Shown here piece by piece: positions 44,229 through 52,610 of a DNA stretch of 64,000 nt; the stretch's first letter is position 1; every line of letters starts with the position of its first letter. The position numbers and the translations under genes are program-made. Source of the stretch: UBA7359 sp041689615 (GTDB taxonomy: Bacteria > Pseudomonadota > Gammaproteobacteria > Eutrophobiales > Eutrophobiaceae); NCBI GenBank assembly GCA_041689615.1, contig JBDNFW010000043.1, positions 1-64,000 of the forward strand, read 5' to 3'. Under the pieces are notes generated by a model. That model saw only the letters and a program-made list of their open reading frames with translations, made no database searches and was not told where the DNA came from.

Positions 44229-44582
44229 TTATTTCTTACTCAATAAATCCTTTAAATTTGCAAAGGGTTTTCCAGTTGCATGGACCCGCTTTAATTCATT
44301 ATTTGCAATTGTCGCTGTTGGATTACTCTCTAAATATTTTGCATGTTCATGGTCGTGGCAATAAACGCAAAGTAATTCCCAATTGCTACCATCAGTTGGA
44401 TTATTATCGTGATTATGATCTTTATGATGAACGGTTAGCTCGCTGAGATTTTCGCGCGTGAATTCCCGTTCACATTTACCACATATCCAGGGATAAAGTT
44501 TAAGAGCTTGTTCTCGATAACCATGACCTCTTGTCTCGGCGTTTCGTTTTGATTCAGCAATAACCTTATCGAGTTTATCCAT
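44229..44582 (-). CDS. yajD: YajD-family HNH nuclease
   Basis: A 117-aa HNH protein. The zinc-binding cysteines are in CGKCEREF and CVYCHDHEH, and the catalytic core is LTVHHKDHNHDNNPTDGSNWELLCVYCHD, with the HH, N and H residues in place. YajD is conserved in gammaproteobacteria, but its target is not known to me. It lies beside another small zinc-ribbon gene on the same strand with a 35-bp gap. Confidence 0.9.
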   Translation of the reverse strand: MDKLDKVIAESKRNAETRGHGYREQALKLYPWICGKCEREFTRENLSELTVHHKDHNHDNNPTDGSNWELLCVYCHDHEHAKYLESNPTATIANNELKRVHATGKPFANLKDLLSKK

Positions 44583-44617
44583 CGAAATAGCAGTGTGGTT
44601 GGCAATTAGTTATAAAA

Positions 44618-44884
44618 TCAATTGTCTTTTTCTAACTCTTCATCGAAACCACATTTTTCACATTTATAGGATTCGGTGGTATCGGATTTACTTTCTGTAT
44701 TCAGTAAAGAAGATTCGCTTTGTTTAACCCAGCAAACAGGACAGATAAGTTTGGAGAAATCCATTGCACGTTCAAATGCAGCTTGAAGATCTTCTGTAAA
44801 TTCATCACCGGTATTATCTACGACCATATCGTCGGCCGTGACCATGGCGTATTCCTTTAACTGACTTTCAATATTTTCAGACAT
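44618..44884 (-). CDS. Small zinc-ribbon hypothetical protein
   Basis: An 88-aa acidic protein. The N-terminal half (about 1-40) is predicted helical and the C-terminal half carries two cysteine pairs (CPVC at about 48-51, CEKC near 75-78), fitting one zinc ribbon. I recognise no named family. It probably shares a transcript with the yajD-type gene. The 299-bp gap upstream (44885-45183) is AT-rich and holds the phasin promoter but no other gene that I can support. Confidence 0.65.
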   Translation of the reverse strand: MSENIESQLKEYAMVTADDMVVDNTGDEFTEDLQAAFERAMDFSKLICPVCWVKQSESSLLNTESKSDTTESYKCEKCGFDEELEKDN

Positions 44885-45115
44885 AACTTCTATTCTCCAT
44901 AACGCTTTATAATTACATCACTAAAAATTAAACTGTTACTACGGTATTGCCTGATAGTACCAAATGCTAACGCGATCCAGACAAGATGACCAATATTTCG
45001 ACGGTATACATAGGGACAGAAAATATTATGATTAATTACCCAATTAGCCTCAAGTTTCGACTAAAATACATATAAATATCAATAGAAACAATAGGATATA
45101 AATATACTAAATATA

Positions 45116-45145
45116 TGTTGCACTGCAACAAATATAGGCTATACT
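45116..45145 (+). promoter_or_regulatory. Phasin promoter with overlapping palindromic operator
   Basis: TTGCAC (45118-45123), a 16-bp spacer and TATACT (45140-45145) form a sigma-70-type promoter. The perfect palindrome TGTTGCA-C-TGCAACA (45116-45130) covers the -35 box. It has the TGC-N3-GCA form reported for the PHA-responsive repressor PhaR. A repressor here would block polymerase until PHA is made. Assignment to PhaR is inference. Confidence 0.6.
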
Positions 45146-45183
45146 TATTAGTAATGATTAAGTAGAAATTTAGGAGAAAAACG

Positions 45184-45498
45184 ATGGATACTTCATTTGA
45201 AAAATTTTTAGCTCCAATTAAGGAACTAAACGATTTAACTTTAAAAAGCATTGAGCAAATTACTGAAATCCAAGTTAAAGCTATACAGGAAAGCGCAAAA
45301 GCAAGTATAGATGCGTTGAAAGCTTCAGCTGAGATAAAAGACTTAGGCTCTATGCAGGACTATCTAAAAAATCAGGTCACTGTTGCTAAGACATTGTCTG
45401 ACTACGCAGTAGAAGATGCACGTCAAATTGCAAGCTTGAGTAATACCTTTGCAACAGACGTTAAGGGAGTTGTTGAAAAATCAGTTCAAGCTGCTTAA
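45184..45498 (+). CDS. Phasin family protein
   Basis: A 104-aa amphipathic helical protein of the phasin family: FLAPIKELNDLTLKSIEQITEIQVKAIQES, LKASAEIKDLGSMQDYLKNQVTVAKTL. Phasins coat polyhydroxyalkanoate granules. It is preceded by TAGGAG and by a promoter with a PhaR-like operator, and followed by a good terminator, so it is a single-gene unit. No PHA synthase, thiolase or reductase gene is in this window. Confidence 0.85.
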   Translation: MDTSFEKFLAPIKELNDLTLKSIEQITEIQVKAIQESAKASIDALKASAEIKDLGSMQDYLKNQVTVAKTLSDYAVEDARQIASLSNTFATDVKGVVEKSVQAA

Positions 45499-45520
45499 GA
45501 CAGCTTCAGATCTGTAAAGA

Positions 45521-45547
45521 AAAACCGCTCGAAGAGCGGTTTTTTTT
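45521..45547 (+). terminator. Rho-independent terminator after the phasin gene
   Basis: ACCGCTC-GAA-GAGCGGT followed by eight T residues, 23 bp after the stop. A clear intrinsic terminator. Confidence 0.92.
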
Positions 45548-45659
45548 GCCTAAAATTAGCGAGATAAAATCGCTCTTTTGATATTGCGTTATCATGAGTT
45601 ATTAACGACACAAAGGATCTCAAGGATTTCCGTTCATTAGCCGCTAATACTTATTAATT

Positions 45660-45878
45660 ATGGAATCAATGTGTCACGTACAGCCAGAACACGTCTCAAT
45701 GTTACGATTATTCGGTGGCATTATGCTGACCGGCGGTATTATTTCTTATATAAAAGACGTTACTTATTTTCGCGGTGTGATTTACAAGGCCAATGATCCA
45801 TTTGGCTATTGGACTGGAACGATAGGAATGAGTTTTCTCGGCTGCATGACATTATTTGACGTATATTTTTGCGCCTAA
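45660..45878 (+). CDS. Small membrane protein, hypothetical
   Basis: A 72-aa protein with two membrane segments (MLRLFGGIMLTGGIISYI at about 14-31; TGTIGMSFLGCMTLFDVYF near the end) joined by a polar loop (KDVTYFRGVIYKANDPFGYW). No ribosome-binding site is obvious, and starts at codons 4 or 14 are possible. It overlaps the convergent YqcC-type gene by four bases. I recognise no family. Confidence 0.5.
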   Translation: MESMCHVQPEHVSMLRLFGGIMLTGGIISYIKDVTYFRGVIYKANDPFGYWTGTIGMSFLGCMTLFDVYFCA

Positions 45879-46219
45879 TGCCTTAGCACCCCAGCCTGAA
45901 TAGTAATTAAGTCATCGAATGTTTTGAGCTGCTTTAATAAGGTATCCGTTGAAGGATCTCTTTTGTGAAGACATTCTTCAGCATATTCAAAAATAGCGCT
46001 TTGCGCCGGCAAAGGTTTGGTTTTTTCCAACGTATCTTTCATTCTTGGCAGGAATATCCATTGCAACCATTGCTCGAATTTGAGCGTATCCATGCAAAAG
46101 GGGAAAGTACTTCCCAAGTCACTAGGCTGAGGTTTATGCTCGTCCCACTTTCCGTGGACGCGCAGGCTGGCTTCAACTTCAAGTAAAACGTCGGCAATTC
46201 GGTTCGGAATATCGTGCAT
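45875..46219 (-). CDS. yqcC: YqcC family protein (DUF446)
   Basis: From the ATG at 46219 (MHDIPNRIADVLLEVEASL) the 114-aa product matches the YqcC family: KWDEHKPQPSDLGSTFPFCMDTLKFEQWLQWIFLPRM, then LEKTKPLPAQSAI. Function is unknown; family members often neighbour truC. The frame extends upstream to an ATG at 46363, but the added 48 residues are basic and unlike the family. TATAAT at 46227-46232 on the minus strand would place transcription start at or just before the chosen ATG. Confidence 0.82.
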   Translation of the reverse strand: MHDIPNRIADVLLEVEASLRVHGKWDEHKPQPSDLGSTFPFCMDTLKFEQWLQWIFLPRMKDTLEKTKPLPAQSAIFEYAEECLHKRDPSTDTLLKQLKTFDDLITIQAGVLRH

Positions 46220-46517
46220 TAGACTTATTATACGTCGAGATTTCTTATTGTCGACAGAACGAACACCGGCATATATAACAATTCCTGCTGGATTTTGCCC
46301 TAAAGCCTTATTTTTAGGTAATTTTCTTCTAAAATGACACCGAAATTTCACATAATTAGCCATTCTGGTTTATACTCCGCCCGCCAGTTTGAACGTCAAT
46401 GCGGTCATCTCAGCAAAATTTCAGTAGATGTAGTAGGTATTTGGTAGCGCTAGTTTTCAAAAACATAGTGCAGGGGCAGTAATCGATTTCAATAATTTAA
46501 CTTTATAGAGTAGAACA

Positions 46518-48608
46518 ATGACTGACTTATCGAAGTATAGAAATATAGGTATCTTCGCGCACGTAGATGCAGGAAAAACCACTACCTCAGAACGAATTCT
46601 GAAACTGACTGGCAAGATTCATAAAATCGGTGAAGTACATGATGGCGAAGCCACCACTGACTTCATGGAACAGGAACAAGAACGTGGTATTACCATTCAG
46701 TCAGCTGCAACCAGCTGTTTCTGGAAAGATCACCGAATGAATATTATCGATACTCCGGGACACGTTGACTTCACAATTGAAGTATATCGTTCATTAAAAG
46801 TACTTGATGGCGGTATCGGTGTATTTTGTGGTTCTGGTGGTGTTGAACCTCAGTCTGAAACCAACTGGCGTTATGCAAACGACTCTAAAGTTGCTCGAGT
46901 TATTTTCGTTAACAAACTCGACCGTACCGGTGCAGACTTCTACCGCGTAGTAAAACAAATTGAAGACGTCCTTGGCGCAATTCCATTGGTTATGGTTCTG
47001 CCAATTGGTATCGAAGAAGATTTTATTGGTGCAGTTGATCTGCTAACTCGTAAAGCCTGGGTATGGAATGATCCAAACGATCCTATTGCATATGAAATTC
47101 AAGAACCGCCTGCTGACATGGCAGACAAAATCGAAGAATGGCGCGAAAAATTAATCGAAACCGCGCTTGAACACGATGACGACGTTATGGGAAGATATCT
47201 GGACGGTCAGGAACCGACCATTGATGAAGTAAAGGCCTGTGTTCGTAAAGGTACTATTAACCTGAGTTTCTTCCCAACCTATTGCGGCTCTGCGTTCAAG
47301 AACAAGTGTGTGCAAATGGTACTGGATGCCGTTATTGATTACTTACCTGATCCAACCGAAGTAACACCTCAGCCTGAAGTTGATCTGGAAGGAAATGAAA
47401 CCGGTAAATTCGCACTCGTTGATCCTAATGGACCATTCCGTGCATTGGCATTCAAAATTATGGATGACCGTTTTGGTGCTCTGACTTTCATTCGTATCTA
47501 TTCAGGTAAACTTGAAAAAGGCACGACTGTATTGAATACCTTTACCGGTAAAACAGAACGTATCGGTCGTATTGTAGAAATGCATGCAGATGAACGTATC
47601 GAACTAGATCGTGCACAAGCAGGTGATATTGTTGCGGCAATTGGTTTGAAGAATGTACAAACAGGTCACACATTATGTGATCCAAATAATCCTGCTACGC
47701 TGGAACCGATGGTCTTCCCTGCTCCAGTTATCTCGATTGCTATATCTCCAAAAGATAAAGCTGCTTCAGAAAAAATGGGCGTCGCACTAGGCAAGATGAT
47801 TAAAGAAGATCCTTCTTTTCATGTTGAAACTGATGAAGATAGTGGTGAAACCATTCTTAAAGGAATGGGTGAATTACATCTTGATATCAAAGTAGATATT
47901 TTAAAACGTACTCACGGTGTAGAAGTTATCGTTGGTAGTCCTCAAGTGGCTTACCGTGAAACCGTCACCAAACGTGTTGAAGATTCTTACACTCATAAGA
48001 AACAATCGGGTGGTTCTGGTCAATACGGTAAGATTGATTATATTATCGAACCAGGTGAAACCGGCAGTGGCTACCAGTTTGAATCAGTTGTAACGGGTGG
48101 TAACGTACCAAAAGAATTCTGGCCTGCCATTCAAGGCGGTTTTGCAAAAAGTATGGATAGAGGTGTATTAGCTGGTTTCCCATGTCTTGATTTCAAAGTC
48201 ACATTAGTTGACGGTGCTTTCCATGCGGTTGACTCGTCTGCTATTGCCTTCGAACTTGCTGCTAAAGCAGGCTACCGCCAAACAATGCCTAAAGCGGGAC
48301 CACAATTAATGGAACCGATCATGAAAGTGGATGTATATACTCCTGAAGATCATGTGGGTGATGTGATTGGTGATTTAAATCGTCGTCGTGGCATGATCAA
48401 ATCTCAAGAAGCAAATCCAACAGGTGTTCGTATTAAAGCGGAATGTCCATTAAGCGAAATGTTTGGCTACATCGGTTCATTACGTACGATGACATCTGGT
48501 CGTGGTCAATTCTCAATGGAGTTCTTGCAATATAATCCTTGTCCGAAAAATGTATCCGAAGTGGTTATTGCAGAAACAAAAGCAAGAGAAGAAGCAAAAA
48601 CTAAATAA
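46518..48608 (+). CDS. fusA: Elongation factor G paralogue
   Basis: A 696-aa translational GTPase with all EF-G domains. G1 is AHVDAGKTT (about 14-22), the switch is ERGITIQSAAT, G3 is DTPGHVDF and G4 is VNKLDRTGADF. Domain IV has the conserved KKQSGGSGQYGKID, and the end is RTMTSGRGQFSMEF. Full motifs argue for activity in translocation or ribosome recycling. It stands alone, without rpsL, rpsG or tuf, so it is probably the second EF-G copy found in several gammaproteobacteria. AGAGTAGA precedes the ATG. Confidence 0.93.
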   Translation: MTDLSKYRNIGIFAHVDAGKTTTSERILKLTGKIHKIGEVHDGEATTDFMEQEQERGITIQSAATSCFWKDHRMNIIDTPGHVDFTIEVYRSLKVLDGGIGVFCGSGGVEPQSETNWRYANDSKVARVIFVNKLDRTGADFYRVVKQIEDVLGAIPLVMVLPIGIEEDFIGAVDLLTRKAWVWNDPNDPIAYEIQEPPADMADKIEEWREKLIETALEHDDDVMGRYLDGQEPTIDEVKACVRKGTINLSFFPTYCGSAFKNKCVQMVLDAVIDYLPDPTEVTPQPEVDLEGNETGKFALVDPNGPFRALAFKIMDDRFGALTFIRIYSGKLEKGTTVLNTFTGKTERIGRIVEMHADERIELDRAQAGDIVAAIGLKNVQTGHTLCDPNNPATLEPMVFPAPVISIAISPKDKAASEKMGVALGKMIKEDPSFHVETDEDSGETILKGMGELHLDIKVDILKRTHGVEVIVGSPQVAYRETVTKRVEDSYTHKKQSGGSGQYGKIDYIIEPGETGSGYQFESVVTGGNVPKEFWPAIQGGFAKSMDRGVLAGFPCLDFKVTLVDGAFHAVDSSAIAFELAAKAGYRQTMPKAGPQLMEPIMKVDVYTPEDHVGDVIGDLNRRRGMIKSQEANPTGVRIKAECPLSEMFGYIGSLRTMTSGRGQFSMEFLQYNPCPKNVSEVVIAETKAREEAKTK

Positions 48609-48630
48609 GTTCTACTTTACTTGTTTAATA

Positions 48631-48657
48631 AAAAACCCGGATAAATCCGGGTTTTTT
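48631..48657 (+). terminator. Rho-independent terminator after fusA
   Basis: AAAAAACCCGGA-TAAA-TCCGGGTTTTTT, 22 bp after the stop. A strong GC stem with a T run on either strand. Confidence 0.92.
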
Positions 48658-48758
48658 ATTGCCTAAAATATTTTCTCACCAATTAACCCCTTTCCCAATT
48701 TCATGCGTTTAAGTCAGTAAGTTTTACACACACTTGTTTAACAAACTGGAGAAACGTA

Positions 48759-50219
48759 ATGAAAACAACGAGTTTAATCAAATCTAGTCGTACTTTAAGT
48801 ATTGCCGTAATGGTGTTTCTGTCATCAGCCGCTTATGCGACTGAAGAAGAAAAAAGGACATCATTAGAAGACCAAAAATCAGTTGCAGTTACCATCTACA
48901 ATGAAAATCTAGCCTTAATAAAAGACCAACGTACTATCACGCTTGATAAAGGTTTTAATCTACTCGCTTTTCGTGGCGTCAGTGCAAAAATGCGTGCTGA
49001 AACTGCCTTACTAAGAAATCTGAATAACGCAGGATTGAAAGTCATTGAACAAAACTTTGATTTTGATTTACTGACTCCGCAAAAACTGTTGGAAAAATAT
49101 GTTGGTAAACAAGTCAAAATCGCGACAATGAATCCGGTCACTGGTGAAGAAAAAATTGAACAAGCCACGGTATTAAGTACAAACAATGGTGTTGTTGTAC
49201 AAATTGATGACCGTATCGAAACTAATCCACACGGTCGTTACATCTTTGACAAAGTACCTGAAAACCTTCGTGACCAACCAACATTGGTTATTCAACTAAA
49301 TAGCGCAACATCGAAATCACAAGACGTCGAACTCAGTTATCTCTCTTCTGGTTTATCATGGAAAGCCGATTATGTTGCCGAGCTTAATGCCAAAGATGAC
49401 AAACTTGATTTAGTCGGCTGGGTAACGCTTAACAATACAAGTGGTACTAGTTATAACAATGCCAAACTTCAACTCGTCGCAGGAGATGTCAATATTGTCA
49501 AAAATGAATTCCTTCGCAAAAATAATGGTCGTGCAATGCCAGCAGCCAAGATGATGGTTATGGAAGACAGTGCAATGCAAGAAGAGAGTTTATTTGAATA
49601 TCATCTTTATAGTTTAAACCGTCCTACAACTATTTCTAATAACCAAACAAAACAAGTTTCTTTATTAACGGCAACACAAGTACCGGTCAAAAAAGAATTC
49701 TTATTGCAAGGCAATACTTATTATTACCAAAGTAGCTATGGCGATATTGGTCAAAAAATGAAAGTTGGTGTCTACGTTGAATTTAAAAACAAAGAAGAAT
49801 CTGGTTTAGGTATGCCGTTACCTAAAGGTACCGTTAGAGTTTATAAAAAAGATAAATCAGGTAATGCACAATTTATTGGTGAAGATAACATAGACCATAC
49901 ACCAAAGAATGAAGATGTCCGTTTAAAGCTCGGCGATGCATTTGATATCACTGCGGACAAAAAACAAACTAACTTTGAAAAACGTGTTGCTTTTGGTAAA
50001 TACAGTTATGCCTACGAAAGTGCTTACGAAGTAAAAATAAAGAATGCAAAATCAGAAGCAGTCACGGTCGTCGTTCGCGAACCAGTGCCCGGAGATTGGA
50101 AGATGCTTGAACATAGTCATCCTTTTAAAAAGGTCGCAGCCGGCACAGTTGAATGGCACATCGAAGTACCCGCAGAAGGCAGCACGACATTGGAATACAA
50201 TGTATTAGTAAGATACTAA
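48759..50219 (+). CDS. DUF4139 exported protein
   Basis: A 486-aa precursor with a signal peptide (about 1-27, cut after AYA). The N-terminal part (VTIYNENLALIKDQRTITLDKG) and C-terminal DUF4139 domain (LSYLSSGLSWKADYVAELN, WVTLNNTSGTSYNNAKLQLVAG, VVREPVPGDWKM) are clear; the last is a beta-rich domain of unknown function found in envelope proteins. Immediately after it is a hairpin terminator shared with the convergent AstE-like gene. Confidence 0.9.
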   Translation: MKTTSLIKSSRTLSIAVMVFLSSAAYATEEEKRTSLEDQKSVAVTIYNENLALIKDQRTITLDKGFNLLAFRGVSAKMRAETALLRNLNNAGLKVIEQNFDFDLLTPQKLLEKYVGKQVKIATMNPVTGEEKIEQATVLSTNNGVVVQIDDRIETNPHGRYIFDKVPENLRDQPTLVIQLNSATSKSQDVELSYLSSGLSWKADYVAELNAKDDKLDLVGWVTLNNTSGTSYNNAKLQLVAGDVNIVKNEFLRKNNGRAMPAAKMMVMEDSAMQEESLFEYHLYSLNRPTTISNNQTKQVSLLTATQVPVKKEFLLQGNTYYYQSSYGDIGQKMKVGVYVEFKNKEESGLGMPLPKGTVRVYKKDKSGNAQFIGEDNIDHTPKNEDVRLKLGDAFDITADKKQTNFEKRVAFGKYSYAYESAYEVKIKNAKSEAVTVVVREPVPGDWKMLEHSHPFKKVAAGTVEWHIEVPAEGSTTLEYNVLVRY

Positions 50220-50231
50220 ATAGACCTTAAC

Positions 50232-50267
50232 ATAAGGCCGAACTGCAACTTTTGCGGCTCGGCCTTA
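50232..50267. terminator. Hairpin between convergent genes
   Basis: TAAGGCCGA and TCGGCCTTA pair around GTT/AAC-containing inner bases (AACTGCAACTTTTGCGGC). The stem is strong but the T run is short on both sides. It is placed between the DUF4139 and AstE-like stops, so a shared terminator is likely. Confidence 0.6.
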
Positions 50268-50278
50268 CAAATTAAGCT

Positions 50279-51658
50279 TTAATGAAATTCTTCTTCATCG
50301 GCTGTTTGTATGCTATCTCCATTTTCAGGTTCTTCTGTCTCATCATCTGACTCATCATCAGATTCATCTGATTCGTCGTCCTCATTCTCTTCAGATTGCT
50401 CTTCTTTAATCATTGTAGATGTATCAGAAGATATACCAATATGAAAAGCTGCATAGCCTGGTAGCATAAACTGATTTAATGCCATACCCAGAATTCGGCC
50501 ATTGAAGGGGGCGAGTATTTCAGATTCTTCGGTCGTTAATGGATTAATGAGATGTCCCAATATGTCATGTTTTTCAACTTTTGAACCGATCTTTACTTTT
50601 GCGATGAGAATGCCGCCGCTATTAACTCTGACCCAACGTGAACCATAGTAAACCGGTTGCGGATCAAACCAGAGACGAAATCTTTTCAAGATGCCTAGAT
50701 TCCTGATCAAGGTATCCATCGTCTTTATTCCAGACTCTACATATTCTTCCTGTAACGAACCAGTTTGCCCCATTTCAAATGCAACAGTTGGTATACCTGC
50801 ACGAGTTACCGTTGCTCTTAAACTTTTACCGTGTCCGGATTTGTGCAGTACTGCTACTGATCCAAAATGTTCAACAAACTCACGAACTTTTTCAACATTC
50901 ATATCAGCGCGCAGCTGTGGCAAATTGTTTCGCTTAAATGAACCTGTATGAAAATCGACAACGTATTCACAGTGATTAATAATTTGTGTAATAAAACGAT
51001 TAGCAATTCGCGACGCAGCGCTTCCAGTAGGATTACCGGGAAAATATCGATTGAGATCGCGTCTATCTGGAAGGTAACGGGTATTGCCGGTAAATCCAAA
51101 AACATTAACAATCGGTACACCAATTACTGTTCCGTTAATCTCTAAGGGATCGAGATTACGAACGACACGCCTGACGATTTCAATGCCATTTAGTTCATCA
51201 CCATGTATTGCAGCTACTAAACAAAGCGTCGGACCTGGTTTATGTCCTCTGACAACCAGTACAGAAGATTTAACTGTCTTTCCGGAAAATGATTGTCCCG
51301 CTGACCAGCTAAGTTCCTTTAATTCACCGGGTTGAACAATATCTTTTAAAATCTTTAAAGGTGGTTGACCAGAGTCTGGTGTAATCTCGGCTCGAAAGAT
51401 CTCCTCATCTTGAGGTATATAGATTGTCGGTTCTGTATCATCAAAATTTTCTGAAATGATCTCTTCTGTTTCCGCAGTTAATTCAAGCGGTATTTCTGGC
51501 ATAACAATTTCTGTTTCACTATTGCCAGTTATTGGCACTTCCAGCGTGACAGCTTTTGCTGCACTACTATCTTCTTCTGCTGATAAATTGAATGGTGTTA
51601 TACAAAAACTTACAACTGATATAAATAAAAAAGTAATGTTATATATTTGAATATTCAT
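50279..51658 (-). CDS. AstE/AspA-like zinc hydrolase, exported
   Basis: A 459-aa protein of the succinylglutamate desuccinylase/aspartoacylase group (M14-related). It has a signal peptide (about 1-27), an unstructured acidic linker to about 95, the zinc site HGDELNG with the later His in VVDFHTG, and RRDLNRYFPG. A C-terminal biotinyl/lipoyl-like beta domain follows (SGGILIAKVKIGSKVEKHDILGHL). The last 45 residues are nearly all Asp, Glu and Ser. It is the last gene of the four-gene set with the ATP-grasp ligase and could trim what the ligase makes. The substrate is unknown. Confidence 0.85.
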   Translation of the reverse strand: MNIQIYNITFLFISVVSFCITPFNLSAEEDSSAAKAVTLEVPITGNSETEIVMPEIPLELTAETEEIISENFDDTEPTIYIPQDEEIFRAEITPDSGQPPLKILKDIVQPGELKELSWSAGQSFSGKTVKSSVLVVRGHKPGPTLCLVAAIHGDELNGIEIVRRVVRNLDPLEINGTVIGVPIVNVFGFTGNTRYLPDRRDLNRYFPGNPTGSAASRIANRFITQIINHCEYVVDFHTGSFKRNNLPQLRADMNVEKVREFVEHFGSVAVLHKSGHGKSLRATVTRAGIPTVAFEMGQTGSLQEEYVESGIKTMDTLIRNLGILKRFRLWFDPQPVYYGSRWVRVNSGGILIAKVKIGSKVEKHDILGHLINPLTTEESEILAPFNGRILGMALNQFMLPGYAAFHIGISSDTSTMIKEEQSEENEDDESDESDDESDDETEEPENGDSIQTADEEEFH

Positions 51659-51668
51659 AGTAATGTTA

Positions 51669-52610
51669 TCAATGTTCAGAAATTAATTTTACTATTTCTA
51701 TTCGATCCTCTGCTTTGATGGGCAAAGGCGTTATGTTATCAATAGCATCGAGTCGATGTTGCAAACCACGTCCATTTGCAATTTGTATTGCAAGTCCGGG
51801 GCGAGCGTTAAGCTCAAGTACGAGTGCCCCTAACTCTGCGTCAAGTACGATATCTACTCCGAGATAACCTAATGGCGCAAGGTCATAACATCGTGCCGAC
51901 AATAATAGTAAGTTTTGCCAGTCAGGAATTTGTATATTGCTTAATTGCGAACCAAAATCAGGATGTTCTGAAATGCGACGGTCTTTGCATACTGCAAATG
52001 TTGTAATACCAGTCGTTAAATTAATTCCCACACCCACTGCACCTTGATGAAGATTTGCTTTTCCGTCAGATTGTTGCGTTGGTAAACGCAACATCGCCAT
52101 AGCAGGAATACCTTTATAAATAAGCACGCGAATATCTGGCACGCCTTGATAACTGATCGAATCAAACACCGGATCAAATTTGACTCGATATTCTATTATT
52201 GCCTGATCAGGCTGTCCGCCAAGACTATAAACACCACCAAGTATATTTTCGACGTGATGTTCTACCAATTCAGAACTTATTGCAGTACCGTTTGGTTTAA
52301 TAAAGAGATCTTTTCGACGATTTACAATAACCAGAATGCCTTTGCCACCACTACCATGAGCAGGTTTTATAACAAAATCTTTATTGTCGCCAATAATTTT
52401 GGTAATTGAATTTGAGTCATGGATTGTTGAAATCAAACCATACATTTTTGGAACGGCAATATTGGCTTTTATAGCAAGCTGTTTTGTTAGAACCTTATCG
52501 TCGACGTATTTGTACATCCTACGAGGATTATTAGGCATGACATAATTGTGATTACGGGCATTAATACCCACAACTCCGGCTTTACGAAGCTTTCGAATTC
52601 GATTCAACAT
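51669..52610 (-). CDS. RimK-like ATP-grasp amide ligase
   Basis: A 313-aa ATP-grasp enzyme of the alpha-L-glutamate-ligase-like group. ATP-binding motifs are FVIKPAHGSGGKGI, DIRVLIYKG and the metal-binding LGVDIVLDAELGALVLELNARPG. Such enzymes join amino acids to a carboxyl group of a peptide or small molecule. Its start lies inside the transglutaminase-membrane gene (29-bp overlap), so production is coupled. Substrate unknown; cytoplasmic. Confidence 0.9.
   Translation of the reverse strand: MLNRIRKLRKAGVVGINARNHNYVMPNNPRRMYKYVDDKVLTKQLAIKANIAVPKMYGLISTIHDSNSITKIIGDNKDFVIKPAHGSGGKGILVIVNRRKDLFIKPNGTAISSELVEHHVENILGGVYSLGGQPDQAIIEYRVKFDPVFDSISYQGVPDIRVLIYKGIPAMAMLRLPTQQSDGKANLHQGAVGVGINLTTGITTFAVCKDRRISEHPDFGSQLSNIQIPDWQNLLLLSARCYDLAPLGYLGVDIVLDAELGALVLELNARPGLAIQIANGRGLQHRLDAIDNITPLPIKAEDRIEIVKLISEH

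Noticed and set aside
46220..46363. 48-residue N-terminal extension of the YqcC protein
   Set aside because: Basic, unlike the family, and overlaps a TATAAT promoter element.
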